This document shows, in pieces, positions 15,492-23,629 of a stretch of DNA of 38,840 nucleotides. The translations under genes were made by a program, and so were the position numbers. Under the pieces are notes generated by a model. It was not told the origin of the DNA, did not search any database, and saw only the letters and a program-made list of their open reading frames with translations. The stretch comes from a virus, in IMG/VR virus record IMGVR_UViG_3300021087_000031, positions 1 to 38,840 of that record; one strand, written 5' to 3'. How positions within the stretch are numbered: position 1 is the first letter of the stretch; every line of letters begins with the position of its first letter.

Positions 15492-16104
15492 ACATATAGT
15501 ATTTTCATACGGAAGGATGAATCCACCTACTGCTGGACATAGCAAAGTCGTAGATAAGGTTAAGTCACATGCAGATAAGATAGGTGCAAATCATGCTGTA
15601 GTAGTTAGCCACAAACAACACCACAAAGATAATCCTTTACACCACGAACACAAAAAAGATTTTTTAAAGCACGTGCATCCAGATGTAAATTTTGAAAATT
15701 CAACAAAAGAACACCCTTCATTCTTACATCAATTAAAAAAGTTTAATCAGGAAGGACATACACACGCAACAATGGTAGTTGGTTCTGATAGAGTAAAAGA
15801 CTTTAAATCACTAGCTAAAAAATATAATGGAAAGGAATACAATTATAAGAAAATACATATACTTTCAGCAGGCCAAAGAGATCCAGATGCCACAGGGGTG
15901 GAAGGCATCAGTGGAACTAAAATGAGAGACCATGCTAGAAACAATGATTATAAATCCTTTAAATCAGGACTACATTCTAACCACGCAGAAGATCATGCCA
16001 AGAAATTATTTAAAGCGACAAGAGAAGGTATGAAATTGAACGAAGATGAAACAGGATACTATGATTTTAAAAGATTCCTCCTCTCTGAAGAATTCAAATG
16101 CTAA
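15475..16104 (+). CDS. NMN adenylyltransferase-like (HxGH) nucleotidyltransferase
   Basis: A GTG start gives 209 residues beginning MEKPDKHIVFSYGRMNPPTAGH. The GRMNPPTAGH segment (residues 13-22) is the nucleotide-binding loop of NadM-type cytidylyl/adenylyltransferases, and GISGTKMRDHA (near 144) is the second signature. ATG 15517 would cut off the required first strand, so GTG is preferred. The enzyme class transfers a nucleotide to a phosphorylated partner such as NMN or pantetheine phosphate. The protein is rich in His and Lys, like its upstream neighbour, and ends FKRFLLSEEFKC, which resembles the head-targeting motif of the 14218 protein. Confidence 0.7.
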   Translation: MEKPDKHIVFSYGRMNPPTAGHSKVVDKVKSHADKIGANHAVVVSHKQHHKDNPLHHEHKKDFLKHVHPDVNFENSTKEHPSFLHQLKKFNQEGHTHATMVVGSDRVKDFKSLAKKYNGKEYNYKKIHILSAGQRDPDATGVEGISGTKMRDHARNNDYKSFKSGLHSNHAEDHAKKLFKATREGMKLNEDETGYYDFKRFLLSEEFKC

Positions 16105-16394
16105 TATTTTACAGACTATTAATATCAATGGCAACTGCCACCTTTGGCACAGCATTTGCTAAATGGTTTATAACAACTAAATTAGGTGGTTGGGTTCAAA
16201 TTAAGTTTGATACATTCATGGAATACTTAGCACAAAAATATGATATTGAAGTGGCTAAAAAGCAATCTAAATTTGAACAAGATTATCCTTTGATGAAACA
16301 AAGAATTGAAAAACTTGAGAAGTGGAGTCATCCAGATAGGCAGAAACAATTTAACAAAGTAATTAAAGAATTAGAGAGACAGATAAATGAGTAA
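16098..16394 (+). CDS. Small membrane/coiled-coil protein
   Basis: The 98-residue protein has an N-terminal hydrophobic stretch (LIFYRLLISMATATFGTAFA) and then a long charged, helical C-terminal part (KKQSKFEQDYPLMKQRIEKLEK) with heptad character. It overlaps the gene before by seven bases and the i-spanin-like gene after by eight. Function is unknown; its position before the spanin pair suggests an envelope role. Confidence 0.6.
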   Translation: MLIFYRLLISMATATFGTAFAKWFITTKLGGWVQIKFDTFMEYLAQKYDIEVAKKQSKFEQDYPLMKQRIEKLEKWSHPDRQKQFNKVIKELERQINE

Positions 16395-16764
16395 AATATT
16401 TATGGGAATAATAGTATCTTTGGTACTAGCCTTTGGTACTTACTATTGGTTGTCTGAAAGAAAGATAGAAAGACTAACAGAAAATAATGCGGCACTAACA
16501 ATAGCAGCAACGACTAACCAAGAAACAATAGAAAAAATGGATCTAGATAATAGAGCCTTCCAGTTAGCCAACGATGAATTAAAAGTAAAATTACAGGCAT
16601 CCGAACAATATGGTGAACAGTTATCTGAGAAGTTACGAACACATGATTTAACCATGTTAACCTTGAGAAAACCTGGGTTAATAGAAAAGAGAGTAAACAA
16701 TGCAACAAATAAGCTATTCGAAGACTTTGAGTCTTCTACTGCTACCAATTCTGATAAGCCTTAG
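16387..16764 (+). CDS. Probable i-spanin (Rz-like)
   Basis: The 125-residue protein has a single N-terminal membrane helix (IFMGIIVSLVLAFGTYYWL, residues 4-22) followed by a long coiled coil (RKIERLTENNAALTI...) and a polar C-terminus, the layout of Rz-type inner-membrane spanins. Its last 65 bases overlap, in another frame, a lipoprotein gene that would be the outer-membrane partner. Spanins fuse inner and outer membranes at the end of lysis. Homology was not checked; the call rests on topology and gene overlap. Confidence 0.7.
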   Translation: MSKIFMGIIVSLVLAFGTYYWLSERKIERLTENNAALTIAATTNQETIEKMDLDNRAFQLANDELKVKLQASEQYGEQLSEKLRTHDLTMLTLRKPGLIEKRVNNATNKLFEDFESSTATNSDKP

Positions 16765-17092
16765 TAGCTGTAGTCTATTACCTAAAGAAGTACAGGTACA
16801 GACCAAATTTGTAGAGAGAAACATACCTATAATGGGACACCCACAGGGTGTTAACCTATATCCGGTACAGTTTTATGCAGTTACGGCAGATAACTATGAC
16901 GAGTTTAAAGAAAAATTTGAAAAAGATTATGGAGATTTCGTTTTCTTCGCTATTAGCGTCCCTGACTACGAAAATCTGTCCCTAAACATGGGAGAACTAA
17001 AAAGATACATAGAACAACAAAAAACTATCATTGTCTACTATGAGAAAAGTATAAATAATGAATATAAGGCACAAATAGGCATAGAAGAATGA
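16700..17092 (+). CDS. Probable o-spanin lipoprotein (Rz1-like)
   Basis: The 130-residue protein has a lipoprotein signal: a hydrophobic stretch (TLSLLLLPILIS) and lipobox LSSC with Cys 24, then a mature, mainly polar periplasmic part. The gene begins 65 bases inside the i-spanin-like gene in a different frame, as in known Rz/Rz1 pairs. Canonical Rz1 proteins are shorter and Pro-rich; this one is long and has a folded-looking C-terminal half (FYAVTADNYDEFKEKFEKDY), so the assignment is a functional guess. It overlaps the next gene by four bases. Confidence 0.65.
   Translation: MQQISYSKTLSLLLLPILISLSSCSLLPKEVQVQTKFVERNIPIMGHPQGVNLYPVQFYAVTADNYDEFKEKFEKDYGDFVFFAISVPDYENLSLNMGELKRYIEQQKTIIVYYEKSINNEYKAQIGIEE
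17050..17057 (+). promoter_or_regulatory. Candidate T4-type late promoter (TATAAATA)
   Basis: The octamer lies inside the o-spanin-like gene, 31 bases before the ATG at 17089, a normal distance for a late promoter. Chance occurrence cannot be excluded: about five such octamers are expected per strand in a window this A+T-rich, and I see about six. Confidence 0.25.
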
Positions 17093-19665
17093 TGAACCTG
17101 AAAGAAGCGGCAAAATATCTTGACATTCCCCAGCACATAGCTGAGGAAGTAAGCCTTACGGAAGTGAAAGAAGGCTACAAGCAGGACTTCAAAAGACAAG
17201 AACTGGAACATGAATTGAGACACGAAAAATCAAAACATGATACCGGTGGATTTAGAATTTCAGATTCAGATGCCAAAAAAGCTAAAGAAAGATTAAAAAA
17301 GAAATACGGTAAGTTTGCCCGTCATTTTAGAGAGTTTGTTGATATAGATGAAGCTAGAAAAATGTATGACGGTGGCAGAGCAGCCAAAACAGGCTGGAAT
17401 TGTGGCGACTGTGGCGCAGAGAAGAATCGTAGCGATCAATGTAGAAGCTGTGGTTCGCCTAAGAGATTCCATAAAGTGAATGAGTCTCATGCATCAATGG
17501 ATAGAATGGCTGATAATTGGAACGATCATGCAGACCATAAACATCCTAAAGTCCAAAAACATATCAAGGCAGCAGAAAAAGCATACAATTCTAAAGATCA
17601 TGAAGGCTTTTTTCACCACACACAAAGAGCAATGGATAACGCGCACACTCTAAGCCAACAGGCTAAAAAGAAATCTGTTAAAGAAGATCTAAAAAAAGAC
17701 TTTCAAAAAGCCTCTGATGCCGGAGATAACCTGCGCAAATTTGTCAAAGGGAAGGCTAAAAAGAAAGAACAAAAAAGAGTAATTGAATCTTTAGCTCAAC
17801 TGGCCAGCTCAGGCCTAAACCATAAGCCAATTCAAAAAAAAAAGTCTAAGATAGACCCTGGAAAAGCAGTAAGATCAGCAGCTGCTGAAAGATTACAAAA
17901 ACAAGCCAAAGCTGAAACTAAAAACACAACAGTCAAACAAAAGTTTGGTGAAGCGTATCCTGTTTATAAAACACAAGAATATATGGATCGTCCAGGTAGA
18001 GCAACAAGACAAGCAGTATATAATATAGATAAAGCAGCCAAGAAGATTTCTAAGAAAAAAGTAACTAAAAAAGCAGAGAAAACTACACCTACTATGAAAG
18101 ATGTTAAAAAGAGTATGTGGGGTGAAGGATTTAAGGATCAATTTGAGCCAGAGTATTCAGAAGCTAAGAGAAGACTTACTAATAAAATTAGAGCAAAAGT
18201 TGGTATGAAAAAGAAACCTGTTTTAGATTGGAAGAAAGAAAGATTTGGTAAGTTGGCACACGCACACGAGGCTACGCACGATGTTCACCGTACAATAATT
18301 GTACCAACTGAAAACCAAAATGATCGTACCCACCAGCCTCCTAAGAAAAAAAAAATAAAAGAGGACGCAGCTTCCGGCCGTCCTATTAAAAAACCAGTTA
18401 AAAAAGTTAATAAAAAAGACAGCGGCAAAGATGGATCGTTCGTATTCACAAGCCCCAAGTCTAATGTCATAGGTTCCTATCAGTTAAGAAACAAAGTTGG
18501 TGCCAGACTGGGACTAAAACCAATCGTTGCAGAGACAGCAGAATATAAAGCAGCAATGGGTCCTGGTAGTCATGAGTGGGGAACAGATATTGGAAGAGAC
18601 TATTTTAAAAAACTAACACCTGGACAAGACAATCCACCAGAGGATCCTATTAAGCCTTTAAACATTAAAGCTAGGAAGCCACAAGACGAGAAAGGTGTTA
18701 AGGTAACAGAAACTAAACTTCCTCCACATTTGGCTAAGTTTATAAATCCTAAAACAGGAAATTTAAAAGCAAAGTACGAAAAACGTATTAAGACAGGAAA
18801 GAAGCCCACATTTACAGTTAAAGATGTAACTCCAAAAGGTTACGGTCCTGTAGAAGAAGAATTTAGTTTAGATCATATTGTCGCGAAACAAGCAGAACAT
18901 TCAAAAGAAAAATACCCAGAAGATAACGAAGTAAATGCACAATGGCAAGCAAATATCGATGGCATTCTTACAGGAGCATATGAGGGCGGAGAAATTACTT
19001 GGGCTGATGTTGAAGCATTAGATAAAGAAGCAGAAAATATTACCTGGGATCAAGAAGTTGATATGGGATTGTATGATGACGATGAATTAGATATGGTTGA
19101 TTTTGACGGAGATCCTTTGAACGATGTAAACATCATCGAAGTCCTATCCGTACAAGGACGTATGAAAAGACGTTTTGCTGCTAGACGTAACAGACAAAAA
19201 TTAAAAGTTGCACGTGGCATAGCCCTAAGACGTGGTTCTACTCCAGATAGAATTAAAAAGAGAGCAACACGTGGTGCCAGACTTATGGTTTATAAAAGAC
19301 TATTAAGAGGCAGGTCCAGAGCTACTCTACCACCTGCTGAGAAGGAACGTTTAGAGAGGATGATAACAAGATTTGCGCCATTAGTTAATCGTATTTCAGT
19401 TAAATTAATGCCTCAAATAAGAAAGAACGAAATTAAACGTATGGGAAATAGAGGCAAAAAAGCAGCCACAACCAGTAAAAAGTTTAAAGCAGCTAAACCA
19501 ATACGTGGAGCGGCTAGTGCAAAGGCTAAACGATATAAAATCAAGAAGCCAGGCAAATACAAAGCTCCTAAACCTAAGAAATTTAAGTCAGCCCATAGAA
19601 CAGGCGGACCTACCCTCAAGAGAAAATCAAAAGCTTATAAGGCCTTCAGTTACTCTGTAGGTTAA
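17089..19665 (+). CDS. Giant lysine-rich virion protein (probable internal head protein)
   Basis: The 858-residue protein is highly basic and low in complexity. Near residues 103-123 a zinc-ribbon-like motif appears (CGDCGAEKNRSDQCRSCGSP). The middle is full of KK-rich tracts. The last 180 residues hold a compact Arg/Lys-rich domain (LSVQGRMKRRFAARRNRQKL and LMPQIRKNEIKRM) that I remember from structural proteins of marine T4-like phages. Near residue 80 the segment FREFVDIDEARK resembles a head-targeting or protease site (I-D-E/A). The length suggests a DNA-compacting head protein. It follows the spanin pair and precedes another giant gene. No enzyme motif is seen. Confidence 0.7.
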   Translation: MMNLKEAAKYLDIPQHIAEEVSLTEVKEGYKQDFKRQELEHELRHEKSKHDTGGFRISDSDAKKAKERLKKKYGKFARHFREFVDIDEARKMYDGGRAAKTGWNCGDCGAEKNRSDQCRSCGSPKRFHKVNESHASMDRMADNWNDHADHKHPKVQKHIKAAEKAYNSKDHEGFFHHTQRAMDNAHTLSQQAKKKSVKEDLKKDFQKASDAGDNLRKFVKGKAKKKEQKRVIESLAQLASSGLNHKPIQKKKSKIDPGKAVRSAAAERLQKQAKAETKNTTVKQKFGEAYPVYKTQEYMDRPGRATRQAVYNIDKAAKKISKKKVTKKAEKTTPTMKDVKKSMWGEGFKDQFEPEYSEAKRRLTNKIRAKVGMKKKPVLDWKKERFGKLAHAHEATHDVHRTIIVPTENQNDRTHQPPKKKKIKEDAASGRPIKKPVKKVNKKDSGKDGSFVFTSPKSNVIGSYQLRNKVGARLGLKPIVAETAEYKAAMGPGSHEWGTDIGRDYFKKLTPGQDNPPEDPIKPLNIKARKPQDEKGVKVTETKLPPHLAKFINPKTGNLKAKYEKRIKTGKKPTFTVKDVTPKGYGPVEEEFSLDHIVAKQAEHSKEKYPEDNEVNAQWQANIDGILTGAYEGGEITWADVEALDKEAENITWDQEVDMGLYDDDELDMVDFDGDPLNDVNIIEVLSVQGRMKRRFAARRNRQKLKVARGIALRRGSTPDRIKKRATRGARLMVYKRLLRGRSRATLPPAEKERLERMITRFAPLVNRISVKLMPQIRKNEIKRMGNRGKKAATTSKKFKAAKPIRGAASAKAKRYKIKKPGKYKAPKPKKFKSAHRTGGPTLKRKSKAYKAFSYSVG

Positions 19666-19684
19666 ACTCCCTCAATACAAATAT

Positions 19685-19715
19685 TTGGACATCTAGTGGT
19701 TCAGATGTATAAATA
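19685..19715 (+). promoter_or_regulatory. Late-type promoter with spacer inverted repeat
   Basis: TATAAATA (19708-19715) carries the late consensus. Upstream, TTGGAC (19685-19690) lies 17 bases from TATAAA. ACATCT (19689-19694) pairs exactly with AGATGT (19703-19708) across an eight-base loop that contains GGTT (spacer positions 8-11). It lies 20 bases after the stop of the giant gene and 20 bases before the GTG start at 19736. It is the outlier of the hairpin set, sharing stem and spacer length but not the exact GGTT position. Confidence 0.55.
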
Positions 19716-19735
19716 CGAGTATAAGAGGAATTTGA

Positions 19736-21613
19736 GTGGAATCACAAACACAAAGACTGGACAAACTAATTAGACAAGGCATGATGCCGGCTAGGCAGTT
19801 ACCCATATTACACAGGGCCTTAGCAAGTGTTAAAATGGGAAAAGTTTTAACCCCTTACGAACGAGAAGCGCTATCTAAATTGATAGACTCGATGATGGGG
19901 TTTACCTTTGGGGACGATATCACATATAACAGAGCAAGGATGCACACTCAAAAAACTAAATATCAGACTGAGGAGAATGAAGTGATTAGTGAAGAAGATG
20001 TAGTCGTTTATGACGGCACTAAAGACGAACAAGAAGCTAAAAAAGATAAAAAGAAATCTTTTAAAAGCAAAAGAACCACTAAAGACACAAATGGTCCTGG
20101 TCAATCTAATGCAGAGGAAGAAGACATGAAAGAAGAACATGCAAGAGGCGCTAATCGCCCAGCAGACAAACATGAGGGTGATATAGAATCCCCGAAACAA
20201 GGTAGTTCAGTAGTTCCACCAGTTACTGATGGTCCTAAACAAACAGGTAAGCCTGGAGCAGAAGAGCCCAGTAGCCACAGTAATACGGCAAACGTATCTG
20301 AAGGAAGACCTTCCATAGGAGAAGGTTTAATTTCTGATCTAGACGCTGAAGGTTTAAGATCAAGGCAGTCCAGAAGGTTTAAAAGAGCAGGCAAAGCATC
20401 TAAAGAGAAATTGATGCAAGGCATGTCTAAGTCTCTAAGAAAACAAAAAATGAAGACTGAATCCACAATAACTAAAGACATTGAAGCATTTAACGATGCT
20501 TATAAAGAACATCTTAACAAGTCATTAGAAGATAAAGGTGTAGATAACATCAGAGATATTCCTCAAGCAGAAAAGAAAGAATTTTTTGACGACTTAGACG
20601 AAACAATTACAAGCAAACATCTTAAACAAGCCAAAGGAATTGCCTTTGACAAGAGATACAAAGGCGGTAACTATTCTGGAGCAGCCAAAGCAATGGAGAA
20701 GCTTCATAAAGGATTATCAGATCATCCAGAAGCCTTAAAACATCTTAAACATGCTAACGAACAAGTAGAAACACCATTAGACGAAGGTTCACTTAAAGAT
20801 TACGCTTTAGGTCACGGATACTTTGACAACAGTGGTGAAGGAAAAAGAAAACGAGCTGATAAAAATTGGTTAACAAAACAAAGCGCACACGGAGATAAGA
20901 CGCTACCATATCCTAAAAAATCTCTTAAGAAGAAAGTTAAAGAGTCCCTTGAAGAAGGCGGAATTGGTGGATTAGTTAAAATGAAAGACGCTTCAAAAGT
21001 AGTCAAGTCTATGGAAAAGAGTATGGGGCTTAAAGTCAAATCTAAAGAACGATTTACTTCTAAAAACAAAGACGGTAGGGTTACAGGATACGGCGGAAAG
21101 ACTACATACACAAGAGAAGAAGCAGAAGTAGTAGAAGAAGAAGTAGCAAAAACTCCTAATGAGAGAGTTAAAGCACTTCATACAGTTAGGGATATGAAAA
21201 AGGCTCAATTTGATACCTTAGTAGTTGATCCTAATGTAGAACTTCAAGACGAAACAAACAGATTATATAACGATGTCCAAGAAAGCGCTAAATCAGACGC
21301 TTTGAGGGATATTAGAAATGATTCAGGCAAAGGAATGGCTCCTTTAAAGAAGGACCCTAAGCCAGGAAAAAGTAAACATGATGGTTCAGCCAATAAAGGG
21401 CCTGAACATATTGTCGCTCAAATGAGAAAGGTAATATCATTAGGTGATAAGCACGATGGAGTTAAGTTTAAAGACGGTAAAACTCATAAAGTGAGTGTGG
21501 CACACGCCCATAAATTTCATAATAAATATATGGAAAGTAAGCCCGCAGAAAAATTAAAGATGCAAGATCACGCTCATGCATCACATGACAATTTTAAAAA
21601 ACACGTAGAATAG
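19736..21613 (+). CDS. Giant lysine/glutamate-rich virion protein
   Basis: GTG start (MESQTQRLDKLIRQGMM), with AGAGGA as ribosome site. The first 90 residues form a folded-looking helical domain (LHRALASVKMGKVLTPYEREALSKLI) and then TKYQTEEN, a combination I recall as a separate conserved protein in T4-like cyanophages. The remaining 530 residues are charged, repetitive and Lys/Glu-rich with scattered small modules (for example SLKDYALGHGYFDNSGEG and ending AHASHDNFKKHVE). With the preceding giant protein and the promoter at 19685, it is most likely a late structural or head-core protein. No enzyme motif is visible. Confidence 0.65.
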   Translation: MESQTQRLDKLIRQGMMPARQLPILHRALASVKMGKVLTPYEREALSKLIDSMMGFTFGDDITYNRARMHTQKTKYQTEENEVISEEDVVVYDGTKDEQEAKKDKKKSFKSKRTTKDTNGPGQSNAEEEDMKEEHARGANRPADKHEGDIESPKQGSSVVPPVTDGPKQTGKPGAEEPSSHSNTANVSEGRPSIGEGLISDLDAEGLRSRQSRRFKRAGKASKEKLMQGMSKSLRKQKMKTESTITKDIEAFNDAYKEHLNKSLEDKGVDNIRDIPQAEKKEFFDDLDETITSKHLKQAKGIAFDKRYKGGNYSGAAKAMEKLHKGLSDHPEALKHLKHANEQVETPLDEGSLKDYALGHGYFDNSGEGKRKRADKNWLTKQSAHGDKTLPYPKKSLKKKVKESLEEGGIGGLVKMKDASKVVKSMEKSMGLKVKSKERFTSKNKDGRVTGYGGKTTYTREEAEVVEEEVAKTPNERVKALHTVRDMKKAQFDTLVVDPNVELQDETNRLYNDVQESAKSDALRDIRNDSGKGMAPLKKDPKPGKSKHDGSANKGPEHIVAQMRKVISLGDKHDGVKFKDGKTHKVSVAHAHKFHNKYMESKPAEKLKMQDHAHASHDNFKKHVE

Positions 21614-21623
21614 GAGAAAACAC

Positions 21624-22208
21624 ATGTCAAATTGGGGAGCAACTGACGCGGACGAAAGTAAGCCTAAATATCTTACAACCGCTCAGAAAAAAGAAGTATT
21701 TGCTAATTCCAGTGGATGGGTAGTCGAAGCAGGATCAACTATGACAGGAAATGGCCGTACAGGCGCTGACCCTGAAGTATTAGTTGCAATGAGTTCATTA
21801 ACTACTAATCTTGGATCAGCAGACATTACTGAAATAGAATGGATTACAACAACAGCAGACGTATCAGCAGGATACAACATGTCCGTTAGAGTAAGATTCA
21901 ATGAAGAAGTAGCTGTTACAAGTACACCTTATGTGGCTGTACAAAATAACAACGCTGGAGCAGGATCAGGTCGTGGACCATACAACTTGCAATATGCTAG
22001 TGGTACAGGAACAAACGAACTTGTCTTCACTTCAGTTATAGCAGCAGCTTCACCAGCAACAGCAGCAAACGATGTATTAAGCATCGGAGCTAATGCAATG
22101 AACCTTGACGGCGGTACAGTTAAAGATAATGGAACTAATACAAATTCCAGTATCTTAAATGTAGTCGGTATTGGTACAGCAGCTGGCACAATAACAGTCG
22201 TAGCTTAA
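21624..22208 (+). CDS. Probable structural protein (beta-sandwich decoration type)
   Basis: The 194-residue protein has AGGAG upstream of ATG. It is rich in Ala, Gly, Thr and Asn with few Lys, unlike the giant genes before it. The N-terminus MSNWGATDADESKPKYLTTA resembles the start of structural proteins in marine T4-like phages. Later strands (VRVRFNEEVAVTSTPYVAV, NELVFTSVI, DVLSIGANAMNLDGGTVKD) look like an Ig-like beta sandwich. A head decoration or tail role is likely but not proven. Confidence 0.6.
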   Translation: MSNWGATDADESKPKYLTTAQKKEVFANSSGWVVEAGSTMTGNGRTGADPEVLVAMSSLTTNLGSADITEIEWITTTADVSAGYNMSVRVRFNEEVAVTSTPYVAVQNNNAGAGSGRGPYNLQYASGTGTNELVFTSVIAAASPATAANDVLSIGANAMNLDGGTVKDNGTNTNSSILNVVGIGTAAGTITVVA

Positions 22209-22221
22209 TAGGAGTTACATA

Positions 22222-22668
22222 ATGGCAGATAGTAAAGTATCAGAGCTAACGGCTGCTACGAACGCAGCCGCTACCGATCAAGTGTATTTGGTTCAGAGCG
22301 GAGCCTCTAAATCACTTACAGCTGCAGCATTATTTGGAAACATAGGAACATCAGCAGTATTTAACGATAAGGTTTCAATAGGAAATCACGATACAATAAC
22401 TGCTGCAGGTGCCATAAACGTAGCAACAAACGTCACATGGATTAACGATGTCTCAGCAGCAGGTACATGTACCCTAGCTGCTGGAACGGATGGACAAATT
22501 AAGATAATTATAATGTCTTCCAACAGTGGTGGCCATACAGTAACCTTAGCAAACGCAAACATAGCTAACAGTATATCTTTTAGCACGGCTGGACAAACAG
22601 CCACATTATTATATGACACAGGGTTAGCAAAATGGTACCTCATTGGAGGAACAGCAACCGTGGCTTAA
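22222..22668 (+). CDS. Probable structural protein (fibre or decoration type)
   Basis: The 148-residue product begins MADSKVSELTAATNAAATDQVYLVQSG, a common start of marine-phage head-fibre or tail-fibre-like proteins with SELTxA/TDxxYLV, and continues with beta-strand repeats (TCTLAAGTDGQIKIII, GGHTVTLANANI) ending in a compact strand YDTGLAKWYLIGG. It shares the low Lys content of the gene before, 13 bases away. The same promoter-driven block likely carries both. Role in the virion is inferred. Confidence 0.65.
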   Translation: MADSKVSELTAATNAAATDQVYLVQSGASKSLTAAALFGNIGTSAVFNDKVSIGNHDTITAAGAINVATNVTWINDVSAAGTCTLAAGTDGQIKIIIMSSNSGGHTVTLANANIANSISFSTAGQTATLLYDTGLAKWYLIGGTATVA

Positions 22669-22670
22669 TA

Positions 22671-23057
22671 ATGACTGAACTTAATAATGATAACTTTTTG
22701 ATCTTTGCTATTAAAAACTATGACAACCCGTCATGTACGGGAATGTCAGAATTAGAAGATGATTTAAAACGATTTAAATATTTGAAACGCTTGTTTAACA
22801 GATATGAAAAAACAGGCGATCCAAATGAAAGATTAATTATAAATCATCTTATTCTTTTATATAATGTGTTTGGAAACGGAACAACAGAAATGTTATTTTT
22901 CAAACTAGAAGAAAAATATTGGAGTAATTTGAAAACGTTTTTAGTATTTTTAGATAGGATACCAGAGGAAGTAGTTTATTCTTCTAACCTACCAAAAAAT
23001 GTCGAAACAGATGTTCCTTTAAATGAGGAATTAATAGGAGTTTTAAGGAAAATATAA
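22671..23057 (+). CDS. Conserved phage protein (DUF7207-like)
   Basis: ATG 22671 follows the stop by two bases; the frame is open upstream but without a start signal. The 128-residue protein (MTELNNDNFLIFAIKNYDNPSCTGMSELEDDLKR...) has the pattern of a family widely present in T4-like cyanophages: NFLxFAIKxYDNPSC, DDLKRFKYLKRLF, NHLILLYNVFG, EMLFFKLEEKYW. No function is known. It is stop/start coupled (TAATG) to the next gene. Confidence 0.8.
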   Translation: MTELNNDNFLIFAIKNYDNPSCTGMSELEDDLKRFKYLKRLFNRYEKTGDPNERLIINHLILLYNVFGNGTTEMLFFKLEEKYWSNLKTFLVFLDRIPEEVVYSSNLPKNVETDVPLNEELIGVLRKI

Positions 23058-23629
23058 TGTCAAGAGCATTAGACGCAATAGTAGCATTAAGGATCTTAAA
23101 GATGTTAGCCAAACCGATTGAGAAGTCGGACGCGTTCATTGCCGGCATTGTAGACAAAACAGGAAAGAAACTTCGTGAACCATCAGGAACACAAGAATTA
23201 AACATGTATTCCATGCTTCAGAAATTCGTATATAAAATTCAATATGCACTTAAACATTCGCCAGATTATAAGAGTAGAAGATTATTATCTTTTGCCTCAG
23301 CACTGGCTTTGATGCGTGAGTATGAAGAGACGGACACTAGAGAAGAAGTCTTAGCATTATTCGAGCTTTATATGAACGATGAACAAGTTCAACAGAACGC
23401 TAAATTATTAGAACATAATCTTATATCATTCAGAGATTATTATACAGAGGAAGTAGCAGCTAATGCAGTCGGACATGGTGCCGTCGATGCTATTGGAATA
23501 GGACCAAAAGGTGAGCCAGGGGTTAGAACCCTAAACAAATGGCCTTTTCCAGGTATCGGTATGCCAAATATGTTTAGGCGTAAAGCCAACATAAATAAGA
23601 GAATAAAGAAAAATGCCGACAGTAAGTAA
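23057..23629 (+). CDS. Conserved phage protein, virion-associated candidate
   Basis: The 190-residue protein (MSRALDAIVALRILKMLAKPIEKSDAF...) is helical in its first two thirds, then has a Gly-Pro-rich tail (GPKGEPG, NKWPFPGIGMPNMFRRK). The N-terminal half and partnership with a DUF7207-like gene match cyanophage synteny as I remember it. Function unknown. It starts on the preceding stop and ends inside the next gene by 17 bases. Confidence 0.65.
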   Translation: MSRALDAIVALRILKMLAKPIEKSDAFIAGIVDKTGKKLREPSGTQELNMYSMLQKFVYKIQYALKHSPDYKSRRLLSFASALALMREYEETDTREEVLALFELYMNDEQVQQNAKLLEHNLISFRDYYTEEVAANAVGHGAVDAIGIGPKGEPGVRTLNKWPFPGIGMPNMFRRKANINKRIKKNADSK

